From positions 1 through 47,665 of the forward strand of contig CATXCB010000015.1 of the NCBI GenBank assembly GCA_958366705.1: 47,665 nucleotides of DNA, given 5' to 3'. A program made the position numbers and the translations under genes. Below are positions 40,227 to 47,665 of the stretch, in pieces. The stretch's first letter is position 1, and every line of letters begins with the position of its first letter. The notes beneath the pieces were generated by a model. The model saw nothing but the letters and a program-made list of their open reading frames with translations. It made no database searches and was not told the DNA's origin. This DNA is from an uncultured bacterium (GTDB lineage: Bacteria; Cyanobacteriota; Vampirovibrionia; Gastranaerophilales; Gastranaerophilaceae).

Positions 40227-41042
40227 TTGGAAACAAAAGTATCCGAACTTGAAAAACTTGAAATATTAATTCTCGATTATAGAAGAGAAAACGATGTAAA
40301 GAAAAAACACGTCGCATACCTAAATCTTATCGAGGAATCACTTAAGCTGGTAAAAAAAATTGTTCTTGGTATGTACCCGCTTCCATCTGCAATCTCTAAA
40401 GATGATTTAATTCAAGTTGGAGCTGTAGGAGTACTCAAAGCAATCGAAACTTATGAAGTTGAAGCCAAAGGAAGCTTCAAAACATACGTCAGCAAAGTTA
40501 TAAAAGGCAAAATATTACATTACCTGCGAGATAAAGCAAGTATAGTAAAAACACCGAGAGAATCTCTTGCAAATTTATCAAAGGTAAAAGAAGCTATAGA
40601 TGCTTTATCTTCAGACTCTAATAAAATACCGTCCGTTGAAGAAGTTGCGCAATATGTAAATCTTCCTACTGATAAAGTTGAGGATATTATGAATATTGAA
40701 CTTATCAAAAATATGATATCTCTTGATCAAAATATCTATACATCTGACGGCACTGAAACACTACTTGACAGGATTCAAGCAGAAGAAGACTACAATTACG
40801 AAGAAACATATGCAAATAAAAAAATAATAGAATTTGCAATGAATAAACTTCAAAAACCGGACAAGTCTGTAATATATATGTACTATATTGATGGGGAAAC
40901 AAGAAAAGAAATTGCCAGACGGCTCAATATTTCAGCAACTCAAGTTTCTAGAATACTAAAAAGAGCATTAAATAAATTATATAATATTATTCAAAATACA
41001 ATGACAGACAACACAGAAGAGAATATAAAGGAGGACAAATGA
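40227..41042 (+). CDS. Sigma-70 family factor, SigF/FliA-like group 3
   Basis: The likely start is the TTG at 40227 (METKVSELEK), with GGAG 8 bases upstream. The protein of about 271 residues has region 2 (DDLIQVGAVGVLKAIETYE, GSFKTYVSKVIKGKILHYLR), region 3 (SVEEVAQYVNLPTDKVEDI) and region 4 (SVIYMYYIDGETRKEIARRL, SATQVSRILKRALNKL). It resembles the alternative sigma factors that in cyanobacteria (SigF) control pilus genes. Its stop overlaps the pilD start by 4 bases, which fits that role. Confidence 0.85.
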   Translation: METKVSELEKLEILILDYRRENDVKKKHVAYLNLIEESLKLVKKIVLGMYPLPSAISKDDLIQVGAVGVLKAIETYEVEAKGSFKTYVSKVIKGKILHYLRDKASIVKTPRESLANLSKVKEAIDALSSDSNKIPSVEEVAQYVNLPTDKVEDIMNIELIKNMISLDQNIYTSDGTETLLDRIQAEEDYNYEETYANKKIIEFAMNKLQKPDKSVIYMYYIDGETRKEIARRLNISATQVSRILKRALNKLYNIIQNTMTDNTEENIKEDK

Positions 41043-42136
41043 TATTTTCTCTAGTAGTTTTTGCATTCATATTCTTAATAGGGCTTGTTATAGGAAGTTT
41101 TATGAATGTAGTAATATTAAGAACAGTCAGTGAAGAGTCAATAGTATTTCCGGCATCAAAATGCCCTAAATGCCAAACTCCGTTAAAATGGTACCATAAT
41201 ATTCCATTGTTATCTTATTTATGTTTAAGAGGAAAGTGTGCATTCTGTAAAGAACACATTAGCTGGCAATATCCAATAGTAGAACTTTTAACCGGACTTG
41301 TTTTTGTCGGTTTATTTATAAAATATTGCAATCCAATTGATCCAATATTCGGACTGTCTGTGATGAATCCGATTGGCTGGGGACAAGTTATAATGTATAT
41401 TTTTGCATTAATTGTATCCTGCCTATTTATAGCCATTGCAGGAACAGATATCCTTGAAAAAAAAGTATCTGATGCCCACACATATTCATTGATTGGAGTA
41501 GGTATAGTATACAGTATCGTAATGGCTGCAATAAATTTTGTATTTTACACAAAAGCCAATGGAATGCCTACATTAAATCTTGAATTCTTTTTAACCTGTC
41601 CTGTATTATACTCAGTTGCAGCAGCTATTTTAGGTTTTCTGATAATGGAAGCAATTTCAAGACTTGGATTAGTCCTGGTAGGAACACGTGCTTTTGGAGA
41701 AGGAGATTCATATATCGCTGCAGGACTTGGAGCTGTATTTGGCGCTTATCTTGGAGCCTCTCCTTTATATACAAATTTTTTACCAATATTCAATTCTTTA
41801 GTTGCAATTCTTGTATTAAGTGGAATTATCCAAATAATCTTTACACTTCCAATTTTTATAAAAAAATTAATAGTAAATAAAAACTGGCTGACACTGGGAG
41901 CCTTAGCTATATTTACAATTTATACAATTGGTTACATCTTAGCTCAAAATTCAGGCTGGTTTAACCACCCTGTGGCATACTGGTCAAGCACAATAGTCCT
42001 TGTTCTTTTAGGTCTATTAACCTGCAGAGAACTTATTTGCGGATTAAAAGAACACCATTCCGAAGGTTTGTATCTACCATTTGGACCAGCAATGATTATT
42101 GCAGGATTTATAGCTCTTATGACACTCGCAATTTAA
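41039..42136 (+). CDS. pilD: Prepilin leader peptidase/N-methyltransferase PilD
   Basis: A 365-residue membrane protein. It starts with a hydrophobic helix and the GSFMNVVILR motif, and has the zinc-binding four-Cys loop (CPKCQTPLKWYHNIPLLSYL to CAFCKEHI) used for methylation. The catalytic aspartates of the GxGD-type protease lie in AGTDILEKKVSD and GEGDSYIAAGLG. It cleaves and methylates prepilins such as the one at 16996. A strong AAGGAGG lies inside the end of the sigma gene, and the two are translationally coupled. Confidence 0.93.
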   Translation: MIFSLVVFAFIFLIGLVIGSFMNVVILRTVSEESIVFPASKCPKCQTPLKWYHNIPLLSYLCLRGKCAFCKEHISWQYPIVELLTGLVFVGLFIKYCNPIDPIFGLSVMNPIGWGQVIMYIFALIVSCLFIAIAGTDILEKKVSDAHTYSLIGVGIVYSIVMAAINFVFYTKANGMPTLNLEFFLTCPVLYSVAAAILGFLIMEAISRLGLVLVGTRAFGEGDSYIAAGLGAVFGAYLGASPLYTNFLPIFNSLVAILVLSGIIQIIFTLPIFIKKLIVNKNWLTLGALAIFTIYTIGYILAQNSGWFNHPVAYWSSTIVLVLLGLLTCRELICGLKEHHSEGLYLPFGPAMIIAGFIALMTLAI

Positions 42137-42157
42137 ATAAATATAAATATACACAAT

Positions 42158-42192
42158 AAAAAAGGGGAGATTATATTATATCTCTCTTTTTT
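42158..42192. terminator. Bidirectional terminator between pilD and ruvA
   Basis: AAAAAAGGGGAGAT pairs with ATCTCTCTTTTTT (some wobble) around an 8-base AT loop, giving T-runs in both directions for the convergent pilD and ruvA genes. Confidence 0.75.
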
Positions 42193-42223
42193 ATTTAATA
42201 AACATCTTTTAAATAAAAGCATA

Positions 42224-42847
42224 TTATATGGACAAAATCTTTAAAGACTCTTTTAAAATTTCTTCTGCAGATGCGGCATCATTTAATCGCTGAACAGCCT
42301 GCCCGACAGCCGCTGCAACTTCATCTTTTTCATACCCCAGAGATAAAAGAACCATTTGAGCATCTTCCAGATTTTGAGAATTTATATTACTTCCGGCAGT
42401 AGAAATTCTCACTGGCGAAACCTCTTTATAATTAGTTAATTTATCTTTCAATTCCAGTATAATTTTTTGTGCCAGCTTTGGACCAACACCTTTTGCTCTT
42501 GTTAATTCTTTATAATTTTCATCCAGAACAAACCCTACTAAATCAGAAACCTCAAAAGAATTTAATAAGGTCAATGCCATTTTAGCCCCAACACCGGAAA
42601 CTGAAGTCAGAATATTAAAAATATCTCTGTCTTCACGTTTCAAAAAACCGCACAAACTCATTTTATCTTCCCTATGAATTAAAACAGAGTACAATTTCAA
42701 TTCATCATTTTCCTGGGGTAATTTAGAGTAATCTCTTTCCATAACTTCAAAAAGATACCCGACCCCGCCGCCTGTCTGAACTGTAGCAAAACATCCCTTT
42801 GATGCTGCTGTTTTATATGAAAAAATTCCTTTTATGTAATCGTACAT
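42224..42847 (-). CDS. ruvA: Holliday junction DNA helicase subunit RuvA
   Basis: A 207-residue protein: an OB-fold domain (MYDYIKGIFSYKTAAS, YLFEVMERD, LYSVLIHREDKMSLCGF), paired helix-hairpin-helix motifs (FNILTSVSGVGAKMALTLLN, ELTRAKGVGPKLAQKIILEL) and the RuvB-binding C-terminal domain (QMVLLSLGYEKDEVAAAV). It follows dnaA by one base, an unusual pairing; RuvB and RuvC are not here. Confidence 0.97.
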   Translation of the reverse strand: MYDYIKGIFSYKTAASKGCFATVQTGGGVGYLFEVMERDYSKLPQENDELKLYSVLIHREDKMSLCGFLKREDRDIFNILTSVSGVGAKMALTLLNSFEVSDLVGFVLDENYKELTRAKGVGPKLAQKIILELKDKLTNYKEVSPVRISTAGSNINSQNLEDAQMVLLSLGYEKDEVAAAVGQAVQRLNDAASAEEILKESLKILSI

Positions 42848-42848
42848 T

Positions 42849-44273
42849 TTACCCTCTCAAAGATGCTTTTATCTCTTCAACTTCAATTTGCAATGCATTA
42901 TCCGTATCAATTTTATCAGCAACCATATCACAAGAATACATAATTGTTGTATGTTTCTTAGAGAAAAATTCTCCAATTGATTCATAACTCATTTGTAAAA
43001 CTTCTCTGGCTAAATACACTGCGATATGACGGGCATGTGCGATTTTTTGCTGACGAGCGGTACTTTTTAAATCTTTAACTGTTAAATCAAAATAATCTGC
43101 AGTTTTCTGCGCAACAATATCTACAGTTATTTCTTTTTTACGAACCTCACAATTTAAAGCCTTTTTGGCAAGCGCAAGCGTTACGCCTACCCCGGAGAAT
43201 TCAGCATAAGCACTAACTTTATTAAACGCACCTTTTAATTCTCTGACATTGTTCACAAAGTTATCAGCAATATATTCAAATACATCATCATCTGCTTCGA
43301 CTTCCAATTCTTTAGCATAAGCCTTAACAATTTCAAATCGTGTATCAAAATCCGGAGGGACAATATCGACAACAAGCCCCATTTCAAATCGGGTACGCAA
43401 CCTGTTATCCAGGGTCGGAATATCTTTTGGCAATCTGTCCGATGCAATTACAATCTGCTTATTATTAGTATATAAGGCTTCAAATGTAGAAAAGAAATCT
43501 TCCATAGTTTTCATTTTTGATTCGATAAACTGAATATCATCCATCAATAATATATCTACATTTTGAAACTTCTGATGAAACTTTCTCATCAAAGAATTAT
43601 TACAAGTCTGACGTTTTTTTCCATTTGGCAACTCATTATATTGAAAACACCTTACCCACTCGTTAAAATAATCCTCCATTCTAATATAACGAACTTTTAA
43701 ATCTGATCTGTTAAATATAATATAATGCCCTATGGCCTGCATCAAATGAGTTTTTCCTAATCCAGAAGCACCATATATAAACAACGGATTAAACTTTTTA
43801 GAAGGATTATTGGCAACAGAAAATGCTGCATTATAAGCAAACTTAGCGTTATCACCTACAACAAAGTTGTCAAATTTCAAATTAAGGTTCAGGTTAGCAC
43901 TTGATTGCATCTGAGCAAGCGACATTTTAGCATCTTCGGTTTTTCGTTCTTCTTCGGTTTGCCCTGCAACAATTTTTGATAATTCTTTTTTACGGGCTTT
44001 TATATACCTATCTGCAAAATCAGCATCATAAGTCAAAGAAAAGGTTGAATCATCACCCAAAATTTGTCTGACAGATTCTTTAATTTTATCGGTCCAATTT
44101 TTCTTTAAAATATCCACAGCCATAGGATGAGGTGACAATAATACAAGAGTCCCATTCTCATAATCTACAGCTTCTAACGGAGTAATCCAGGTGCAAAAAA
44201 TATGGTCAGGAAGATTTGCTTCCAATTCATCTTTAACCTTTTCCCAAACTACTTTAACCTCATTTATATCCAT
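42849..44273 (-). CDS. dnaA: Chromosomal replication initiator DnaA
   Basis: A 474-residue protein. Domain I at residues 1 to 85 (VWEKVKDELEANLP, FCTWITPL) is followed by a linker rich in charged residues. The AAA+ domain has Walker A (FIYGASGLGKTHLMQAIGHY) and Walker B (ILLMDDIQFIESK). Domain IV has the DNA-binding signature ARHIAVYLAREVLQMSYESI and FFSKKHTTIMYS, where SKK replaces the usual GRD/GGR-type residues. It unwinds oriC. No DnaA boxes are seen upstream, so oriC is elsewhere. ruvA follows one base later. Confidence 0.97.
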   Translation of the reverse strand: MDINEVKVVWEKVKDELEANLPDHIFCTWITPLEAVDYENGTLVLLSPHPMAVDILKKNWTDKIKESVRQILGDDSTFSLTYDADFADRYIKARKKELSKIVAGQTEEERKTEDAKMSLAQMQSSANLNLNLKFDNFVVGDNAKFAYNAAFSVANNPSKKFNPLFIYGASGLGKTHLMQAIGHYIIFNRSDLKVRYIRMEDYFNEWVRCFQYNELPNGKKRQTCNNSLMRKFHQKFQNVDILLMDDIQFIESKMKTMEDFFSTFEALYTNNKQIVIASDRLPKDIPTLDNRLRTRFEMGLVVDIVPPDFDTRFEIVKAYAKELEVEADDDVFEYIADNFVNNVRELKGAFNKVSAYAEFSGVGVTLALAKKALNCEVRKKEITVDIVAQKTADYFDLTVKDLKSTARQQKIAHARHIAVYLAREVLQMSYESIGEFFSKKHTTIMYSCDMVADKIDTDNALQIEVEEIKASLRG

Positions 44274-44383
44274 ACTATATATTTTACAATAAAAATTTTT
44301 GGTTAAAAGTCTAAATAAAGTTTTGTAATTATTAGAAAAATAATTAGCAAGAAAAACAATTTAGCAACTTTAAAATATTCATA

Positions 44384-44923
44384 ATGAATATATATACGGA
44401 TACAAAAATAAATTTTACCGCACTACCTAAATTTCAAATACCTGTAGATAATAAACTTATACGCGGAAGAGCTGTAACTTGTCCTTATAGATTATACAAA
44501 ATGAAAAATGAAGGAATTACGCAAATAATAGATTTAAGAAATTCCGCATACTTAGAAAGTCCAATTGAAAAATTCTTTTGTAAATTACTTGGACTAAAAT
44601 ATAATAATTGTAAATATCCACACAGATTAAATAAAATTCCGAATAGCGAATTTTTTACAAATATAAACAAATTAATTCTAAACAATTCAGGTAAAACCTA
44701 CATCCACTGCCAGTATGGAAAACGAAGAACCGGAATAAGTGTTGCTATTTACGAAAAAGAACATACATCTAAATCTAAAACAGAAATACTAAATAATCTG
44801 GTAAATTTTGGTTATATGGAAATTAAAGAAAAAAACAATTCCTATAAAATAAAAAAACTTCAGTCAATATTAAAAGATTTCATCCAAAAATATTACCCTG
44901 AAGATTTAAAAAGCTTTGATTAA
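44384..44923 (+). CDS. Dual-specificity-like protein phosphatase
   Basis: A 179-residue protein with the phosphatase active site YIHCQYGKRRTG, matching HCx5R-T with Cys as nucleophile, near residue 108. It has an upstream ITQIIDLRN strand with an Asp that could act as general acid. The N terminus carries INFTAL at residues 9 to 14, which recurs at the same place in the protein at 46371. Substrate unknown. It overlaps the convergent gene at 44906 by 18 bases and is divergent from dnaA. Confidence 0.75.
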   Translation: MNIYTDTKINFTALPKFQIPVDNKLIRGRAVTCPYRLYKMKNEGITQIIDLRNSAYLESPIEKFFCKLLGLKYNNCKYPHRLNKIPNSEFFTNINKLILNNSGKTYIHCQYGKRRTGISVAIYEKEHTSKSKTEILNNLVNFGYMEIKEKNNSYKIKKLQSILKDFIQKYYPEDLKSFD

Positions 44924-45364
44924 AAATATTTTAATACCATTATCCAAACGTTCAATTCTTTTTACATATCTATAATCAGACAATTCAGTCAAAATAATAG
45001 CAACGGCAGGTTTTTTACCTGTCATTTTTGCATAATAGAGAGCTTGCCCAATACTTTCAGCCCACTTTTTTGCAAAATCAAATTCAATAGCATAATCTTT
45101 TGCTAAACAATCAACTCTTGTATTATCCCACAACACAAACTCTCGTTTCCCAAAATCATCAGAACACCATTGACTAACATAATAAGCTTCCTTCATATTA
45201 GGGCGCATCAATTGCACATCATAAAGTTTTTTCGGAACATAATTCAAAGATAAATAAAAAACCCCACCTGCAATCATAATAAACGAAAATAAAAATGTAA
45301 TAATTTTATACTTGTATCCTTTAATAATATTTTTCTTTTTATTATTCCTACTCTTCTTTACCAT
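44906..45364 (-). CDS. Membrane-anchored protein with nuclease-fold-like domain
   Basis: A 152-residue protein with a basic N terminus, one membrane helix (IITFLFSFIMIAGGVFYL) and an outer domain. That domain (VSQWCSDDFGKREFVLWDNT, RVDCLAKDYAIEFDFAKKWA, SIGQALYYAKMTGKKPAVAI) follows a widespread small-protein pattern with a D...ExD..K arrangement like PD-(D/E)xK folds. Catalysis outside the cytoplasm would be unusual, so it may be a non-catalytic member. The orientation of the domain is not certain. Confidence 0.6.
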   Translation of the reverse strand: MVKKSRNNKKKNIIKGYKYKIITFLFSFIMIAGGVFYLSLNYVPKKLYDVQLMRPNMKEAYYVSQWCSDDFGKREFVLWDNTRVDCLAKDYAIEFDFAKKWAESIGQALYYAKMTGKKPAVAIILTELSDYRYVKRIERLDNGIKIFLIKAF

Positions 45365-45394
45365 AAAAAAATTATACTATAAATTCCGCAATCA

Positions 45395-46288
45395 CTAAAC
45401 AATTTGCGGAGATTTTTCAAAATAATCAGCAAATTTCACTTTATAATCAGATAAATTTGTACAATAGGCTTCCAAATCTAAAGAAACATTCTGCTTTAAT
45501 GGAGACATTTTAATTCCTAAAGCTTTATAAATACTACGCATAAAAACATTTGAAATAGCATCACTTCCTCTCTCCCACGGTGTAGAATGAGCCAATATCC
45601 ATCTAATTTCGGCAATACTTGCATGCAGATTTTCCATATTATCTTTACTCAAAGGCTTACCGAGAAAGTTATTAATTATTTTATAATAAAGCGTACCAAC
45701 TCTATCCATAGCATTATTAACATAAATAGACTCCGCATGCGCTAAATATTTAACATCCTTTTTATGCTCTACCACTGTCAACCCAAAATTATAGTAAGGA
45801 TTCCAAAGAGGATTAAGATAAACCTCATTTAACCGATTATAATATACTTTATACCTGCAATTTTGAGCACTACTGTACTTTGTAATCAACAAATCAGATA
45901 ACGCAGATGAAGAATTCCATCCGGACCTTTGAGCCCTTAGCAGCCCTGTTAATTTTTGCTTTGCTAAATCTCCTGTAAATAAATTTGCCTTACGCACTCC
46001 ATCTGTAATATTTATCAATACAGTTTCAGCAGAATTTCTTAACTTAATAAGATTTACCGCATTATCAGCAGCCCTTATTATTTCTCGCGCCCAGTCTTCA
46101 TTTTTTCCGTAACCTTTAATTTTTACAAAAAAATCATCCTTACCAAAATCTAAAACCCCTAAATTATTTTTAGAAGTATACGAAATTCCAGAATTACATC
46201 TTAATTTTGAATAATTAGAATTTTCTACAAATATTGGATAAGAGATATTCATATAAATATATAACCTGAAAAACATTTTATTTGCCAT
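45395..46288 (-). CDS. Hypothetical protein with AHSTPWERGS motif
   Basis: A 297-residue protein, start uncertain (a second ATG giving MNISYPIFVENS is 12 codons in). The middle is helical. The C-terminal 80 residues include ASIAEIRWILAHSTPWERGS followed by an amphipathic helix and a SLDLEAYCTNL tail. The H..PW.RGS arrangement is vaguely like a degenerate Fic motif (HPF..GN.R) but lacks key residues. It lies among other lineage-specific genes near the rRNA operon. Confidence 0.6.
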   Translation of the reverse strand: MANKMFFRLYIYMNISYPIFVENSNYSKLRCNSGISYTSKNNLGVLDFGKDDFFVKIKGYGKNEDWAREIIRAADNAVNLIKLRNSAETVLINITDGVRKANLFTGDLAKQKLTGLLRAQRSGWNSSSALSDLLITKYSSAQNCRYKVYYNRLNEVYLNPLWNPYYNFGLTVVEHKKDVKYLAHAESIYVNNAMDRVGTLYYKIINNFLGKPLSKDNMENLHASIAEIRWILAHSTPWERGSDAISNVFMRSIYKALGIKMSPLKQNVSLDLEAYCTNLSDYKVKFADYFEKSPQIV

Positions 46289-46370
46289 ATTATAAAAATT
46301 TCTTAATATTTAAACCCAAATAGGCAAGTTTATATTTCATCATTTTTATAAATGTTGAAAAGGAAATAAA

Positions 46371-46991
46371 ATGCAACTATCTAAAAATAATAACATAAAC
46401 TTTGGAGCCCTGCACGTCGCAAATTGCGGAAATATAAAATTATATAAAGCTGTAACACCATCAGATTACAACTTTATAAAACAATTACCGGATAAAATAG
46501 ATACAAAAACTCTAATGCCTCAACTTTCAAAAGATGCGCACGCCAGATGGAACGAAATGATACAATATGCATCTGATAATGCACTAAACAAAGAAAACAC
46601 GACATATCTTGAATTTTTTAATAATAAACCTTGCGGAATAATAACATTTAAATCTGGAAAAATATTTGACCTGGATTGCATTTGCACTTGGCCGGTAGAA
46701 ATTGGTAAAAAAGTACAACAAGCAGGACAAATTTTATTTTACCAATTATTTTGTGATTTCAAAAAAATAAAAGGTAAAAAAATTAAACTTGAAGCTATAA
46801 CAAATGGACCATACAACACAGTTCAAAAATATGAAAAACTAGGCTTCAAACAACTTGAAACTCTTCCAACCAAAATAAAAATGGAAATAACATCACCAAA
46901 AGTTGACCATACATTATCAAAATTATCAAAAGAGCTTCCTTACGAGCAACAAAACAATGCAAAAGTCGTATTATCTACAAATCTAGAATAA
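46371..46991 (+). CDS. GNAT-like acetyltransferase domain protein with INFGAL N terminus
   Basis: A 206-residue protein. Residues about 85 to 165 follow a GNAT order: YLEFFNNKPCGIITFKSGK, IFDLDCICTWP, AGQILFYQLFCDFKKIKG and KLEAITNGPYNTVQKYEKLGF, the last being a typical acetyl-CoA-side motif with a YEKLGF turn. The N-terminal 20 residues include INFGAL at 9 to 14, shared in sequence and position with the phosphatase-like protein at 44384. The C-terminal tail is disordered. Substrate unknown. Confidence 0.65.
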   Translation: MQLSKNNNINFGALHVANCGNIKLYKAVTPSDYNFIKQLPDKIDTKTLMPQLSKDAHARWNEMIQYASDNALNKENTTYLEFFNNKPCGIITFKSGKIFDLDCICTWPVEIGKKVQQAGQILFYQLFCDFKKIKGKKIKLEAITNGPYNTVQKYEKLGFKQLETLPTKIKMEITSPKVDHTLSKLSKELPYEQQNNAKVVLSTNLE

Positions 46992-47030
46992 AACTTGTTT
47001 TTAAATATATAATACCAGAAAATATAGTAA

Positions 47031-47062
47031 TTTAAGGATTACCCTGTTGGGTAATCCTTAAA
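47031..47062. terminator. Long palindrome, probable terminator after the GNAT-like gene
   Basis: A perfect 14-bp stem (TTTAAGGATTACCC and its complement) around a TGTT loop, 40 bases past the stop. No strong T-run follows, so it may act as a processing or weak termination hairpin. Confidence 0.6.
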
Positions 47063-47157
47063 TTGTCTAATTGTAGAATTGTCATTATAACACTTATTGA
47101 GTTTAATGTATATATAAATTAAAAATCTTTTTCATACTTCCAGCTATTCTTAATTCC

Positions 47158-47184
47158 AAGAGCCTCATTCAGGGCTCTTTTTCA
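47158..47184 (+). terminator. Intrinsic terminator in intergenic region
   Basis: AAGAGCC pairs with GGCTCTT around an 8-base loop, followed by TTTTTC on the plus strand. No coding gene ends just before it apart from the GNAT-like gene, so it may be a second terminator or close a small RNA from the 47065-47155 stretch. Confidence 0.6.
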
Positions 47185-47219
47185 TTCTACTCGACCGGAC
47201 TGTGTCAATTATACTACCT

Positions 47220-47530
47220 AAAGTAAAGCACATAGTCATTCTGAGAGAGAGCACGACTGAAGAATCTGTAAAAAAGAATATCGACAACATACAAAGAAAA
47301 TTTGAAAGCAGTCATTCTGAACTTTACAAAGCGAAGCGACGAAAAGATAACAAGTCGACTGAGCCTGTATGCGCAGGTGTGCAGCAGCCAGAAGTTTCAG
47401 GATCTCATGTTAAAACTTCAAACTAATTGATTCCGAAACAAGTTTGGAACGACAGCAAAAAGAATATTTATCTATACATTCAATATATTGTAATGGAAAA
47501 CTAGTTCAGGGTATCTGCGAAAGTGCAACA
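47220..47530. repeat. Gene-free repeat-rich stretch before the rRNA operon
   Basis: This stretch holds pieces such as GTCATTCTGAGAG and GCAGTCATTCTGAAC, a palindrome related to ATTCCGAA..TTCGGAAT at 47430-47449, and a CTAGTTCAGGG piece. They resemble the repeats at 28094 and 38004. A 74-codon frame through them has no ribosome site and reads through the repeats, so I do not call it a gene. Confidence 0.55.
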
Positions 47531-47586
47531 CAAATAGGTTTCGTACAGTTGTGCTTTCAGCAGCTGCATAAGGCAAATAACAAAAA

Positions 47587-47616
47587 AGAGAACCAAGATA
47601 TTCATCTTGATTCTCT
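47587..47616 (-). terminator. rRNA operon terminator
   Basis: A 13-base inverted repeat whose single mismatch on the plus strand becomes a G-U pair in minus-strand RNA, followed by a run of T on the minus strand. It lies about a dozen bases past the 5S rRNA 3' end. Confidence 0.85.
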
Positions 47617-47627
47617 TTTTTAAATTA

Positions 47628-47665
47628 GGTGTCGGCAACTAGTTATCTTCCCAGGGGGTGGCCCC
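47628..47665 (-). rRNA. rrf: 5S rRNA, 3' end only (runs off the window)
   Basis: On the minus strand the last 38 bases read GGGGCCACCCCCTGGGAAGA and end in GTTGCCGACACC, matching the conserved helix IV/loop E region and the 3' strand of helix I of 5S rRNA. A terminator follows. The rest of the rRNA operon lies beyond the window. Confidence 0.8.

Noticed and set aside
44274..44383. oriC upstream of dnaA
   Set aside because: The 110-base gap is AT-rich but shows no DnaA box or ordered repeats.
47202..47426. 74-codon plus-strand frame near the right end
   Set aside because: No ribosome site, no recognisable domain, and it reads through intergenic repeats.
1..47665. CRISPR array or insertion sequence
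   Set aside because: No regularly spaced direct repeats of CRISPR length and no DDE transposase frame or IS-type terminal repeats were seen.

Overview
The window looks like a chromosome segment of a gut-type, non-photosynthetic relative of Cyanobacteria (Vampirovibrionia/Melainabacteria, probably Gastranaerophilales). This is inferred from an AT-rich genome, an RpaB/Ycf27-like response regulator, a SigF-type sigma factor coupled to pilD, several type IV pilus genes, and kdsB, which implies a Gram-negative outer membrane with Kdo-containing LPS. No 16S gene is visible, so the assignment is provisional.

Region 1 (1 to about 15350) is the integrase-proximal part of a temperate phage or similar integrated element; its other end, with any structural genes, lies beyond base 1. 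From the chromosome inwards it holds a large serine integrase whose reading frame runs into a tRNA-His gene, a minimal ImmA-like metallopeptidase, a CI-like repressor and a divergent Cro-like repressor with shared AAATGNCATTT operators. Next come a 50-codon gene, a roughly 500-nt gene-free segment with strong signs of being a large structured RNA, a TerD/TerC cargo pair, a replisome organizer, a ParB-like protein, a RinA/ArpU-like late regulator, a NarL-type regulator with a degenerate receiver, a small LuxR-type protein, an SSB, two HNH-like proteins, and many small Cys-rich or coiled-coil proteins of unknown function.

Region 2 (15350 to 47665) is chromosomal. It contains tRNA-His, rpaB, a prepilin with a divergent XRE regulator, the prmA/small membrane protein/kdsB operon, accD-accA, a matrixin-like metallopeptidase, ybaB-recR, an OppF/DppF ATPase, smpB, a 102-bp tandem repeat, a lineage-specific 677-residue protein, a probable 6S RNA with its own promoter, a CpaE-like ATPase, uvrB, two multi-pass membrane proteins, pilT, recF, an MFS sugar transporter, pyrG, gatC, sigma factor-pilD and dnaA-ruvA. 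A final cluster of lineage-specific proteins (phosphatase-like, nuclease-fold-like, GNAT-like) precedes the 3' end of a 5S rRNA gene, which marks an rRNA operon running leftward into the window.

Recurring themes are type IV pilus assembly (prepilin, CpaE-like, PilT, PilD, SigF-like sigma), DNA repair and replication (uvrB, recF, recR, ruvA, dnaA, ybaB), and dispersed intergenic palindromes. The least explained parts are the structured RNA segment of the prophage, the integrase/tRNA/terminator overlap, the degenerate receiver with its candidate activator site, and an identically placed INFxAL motif in two unrelated proteins near the right end.
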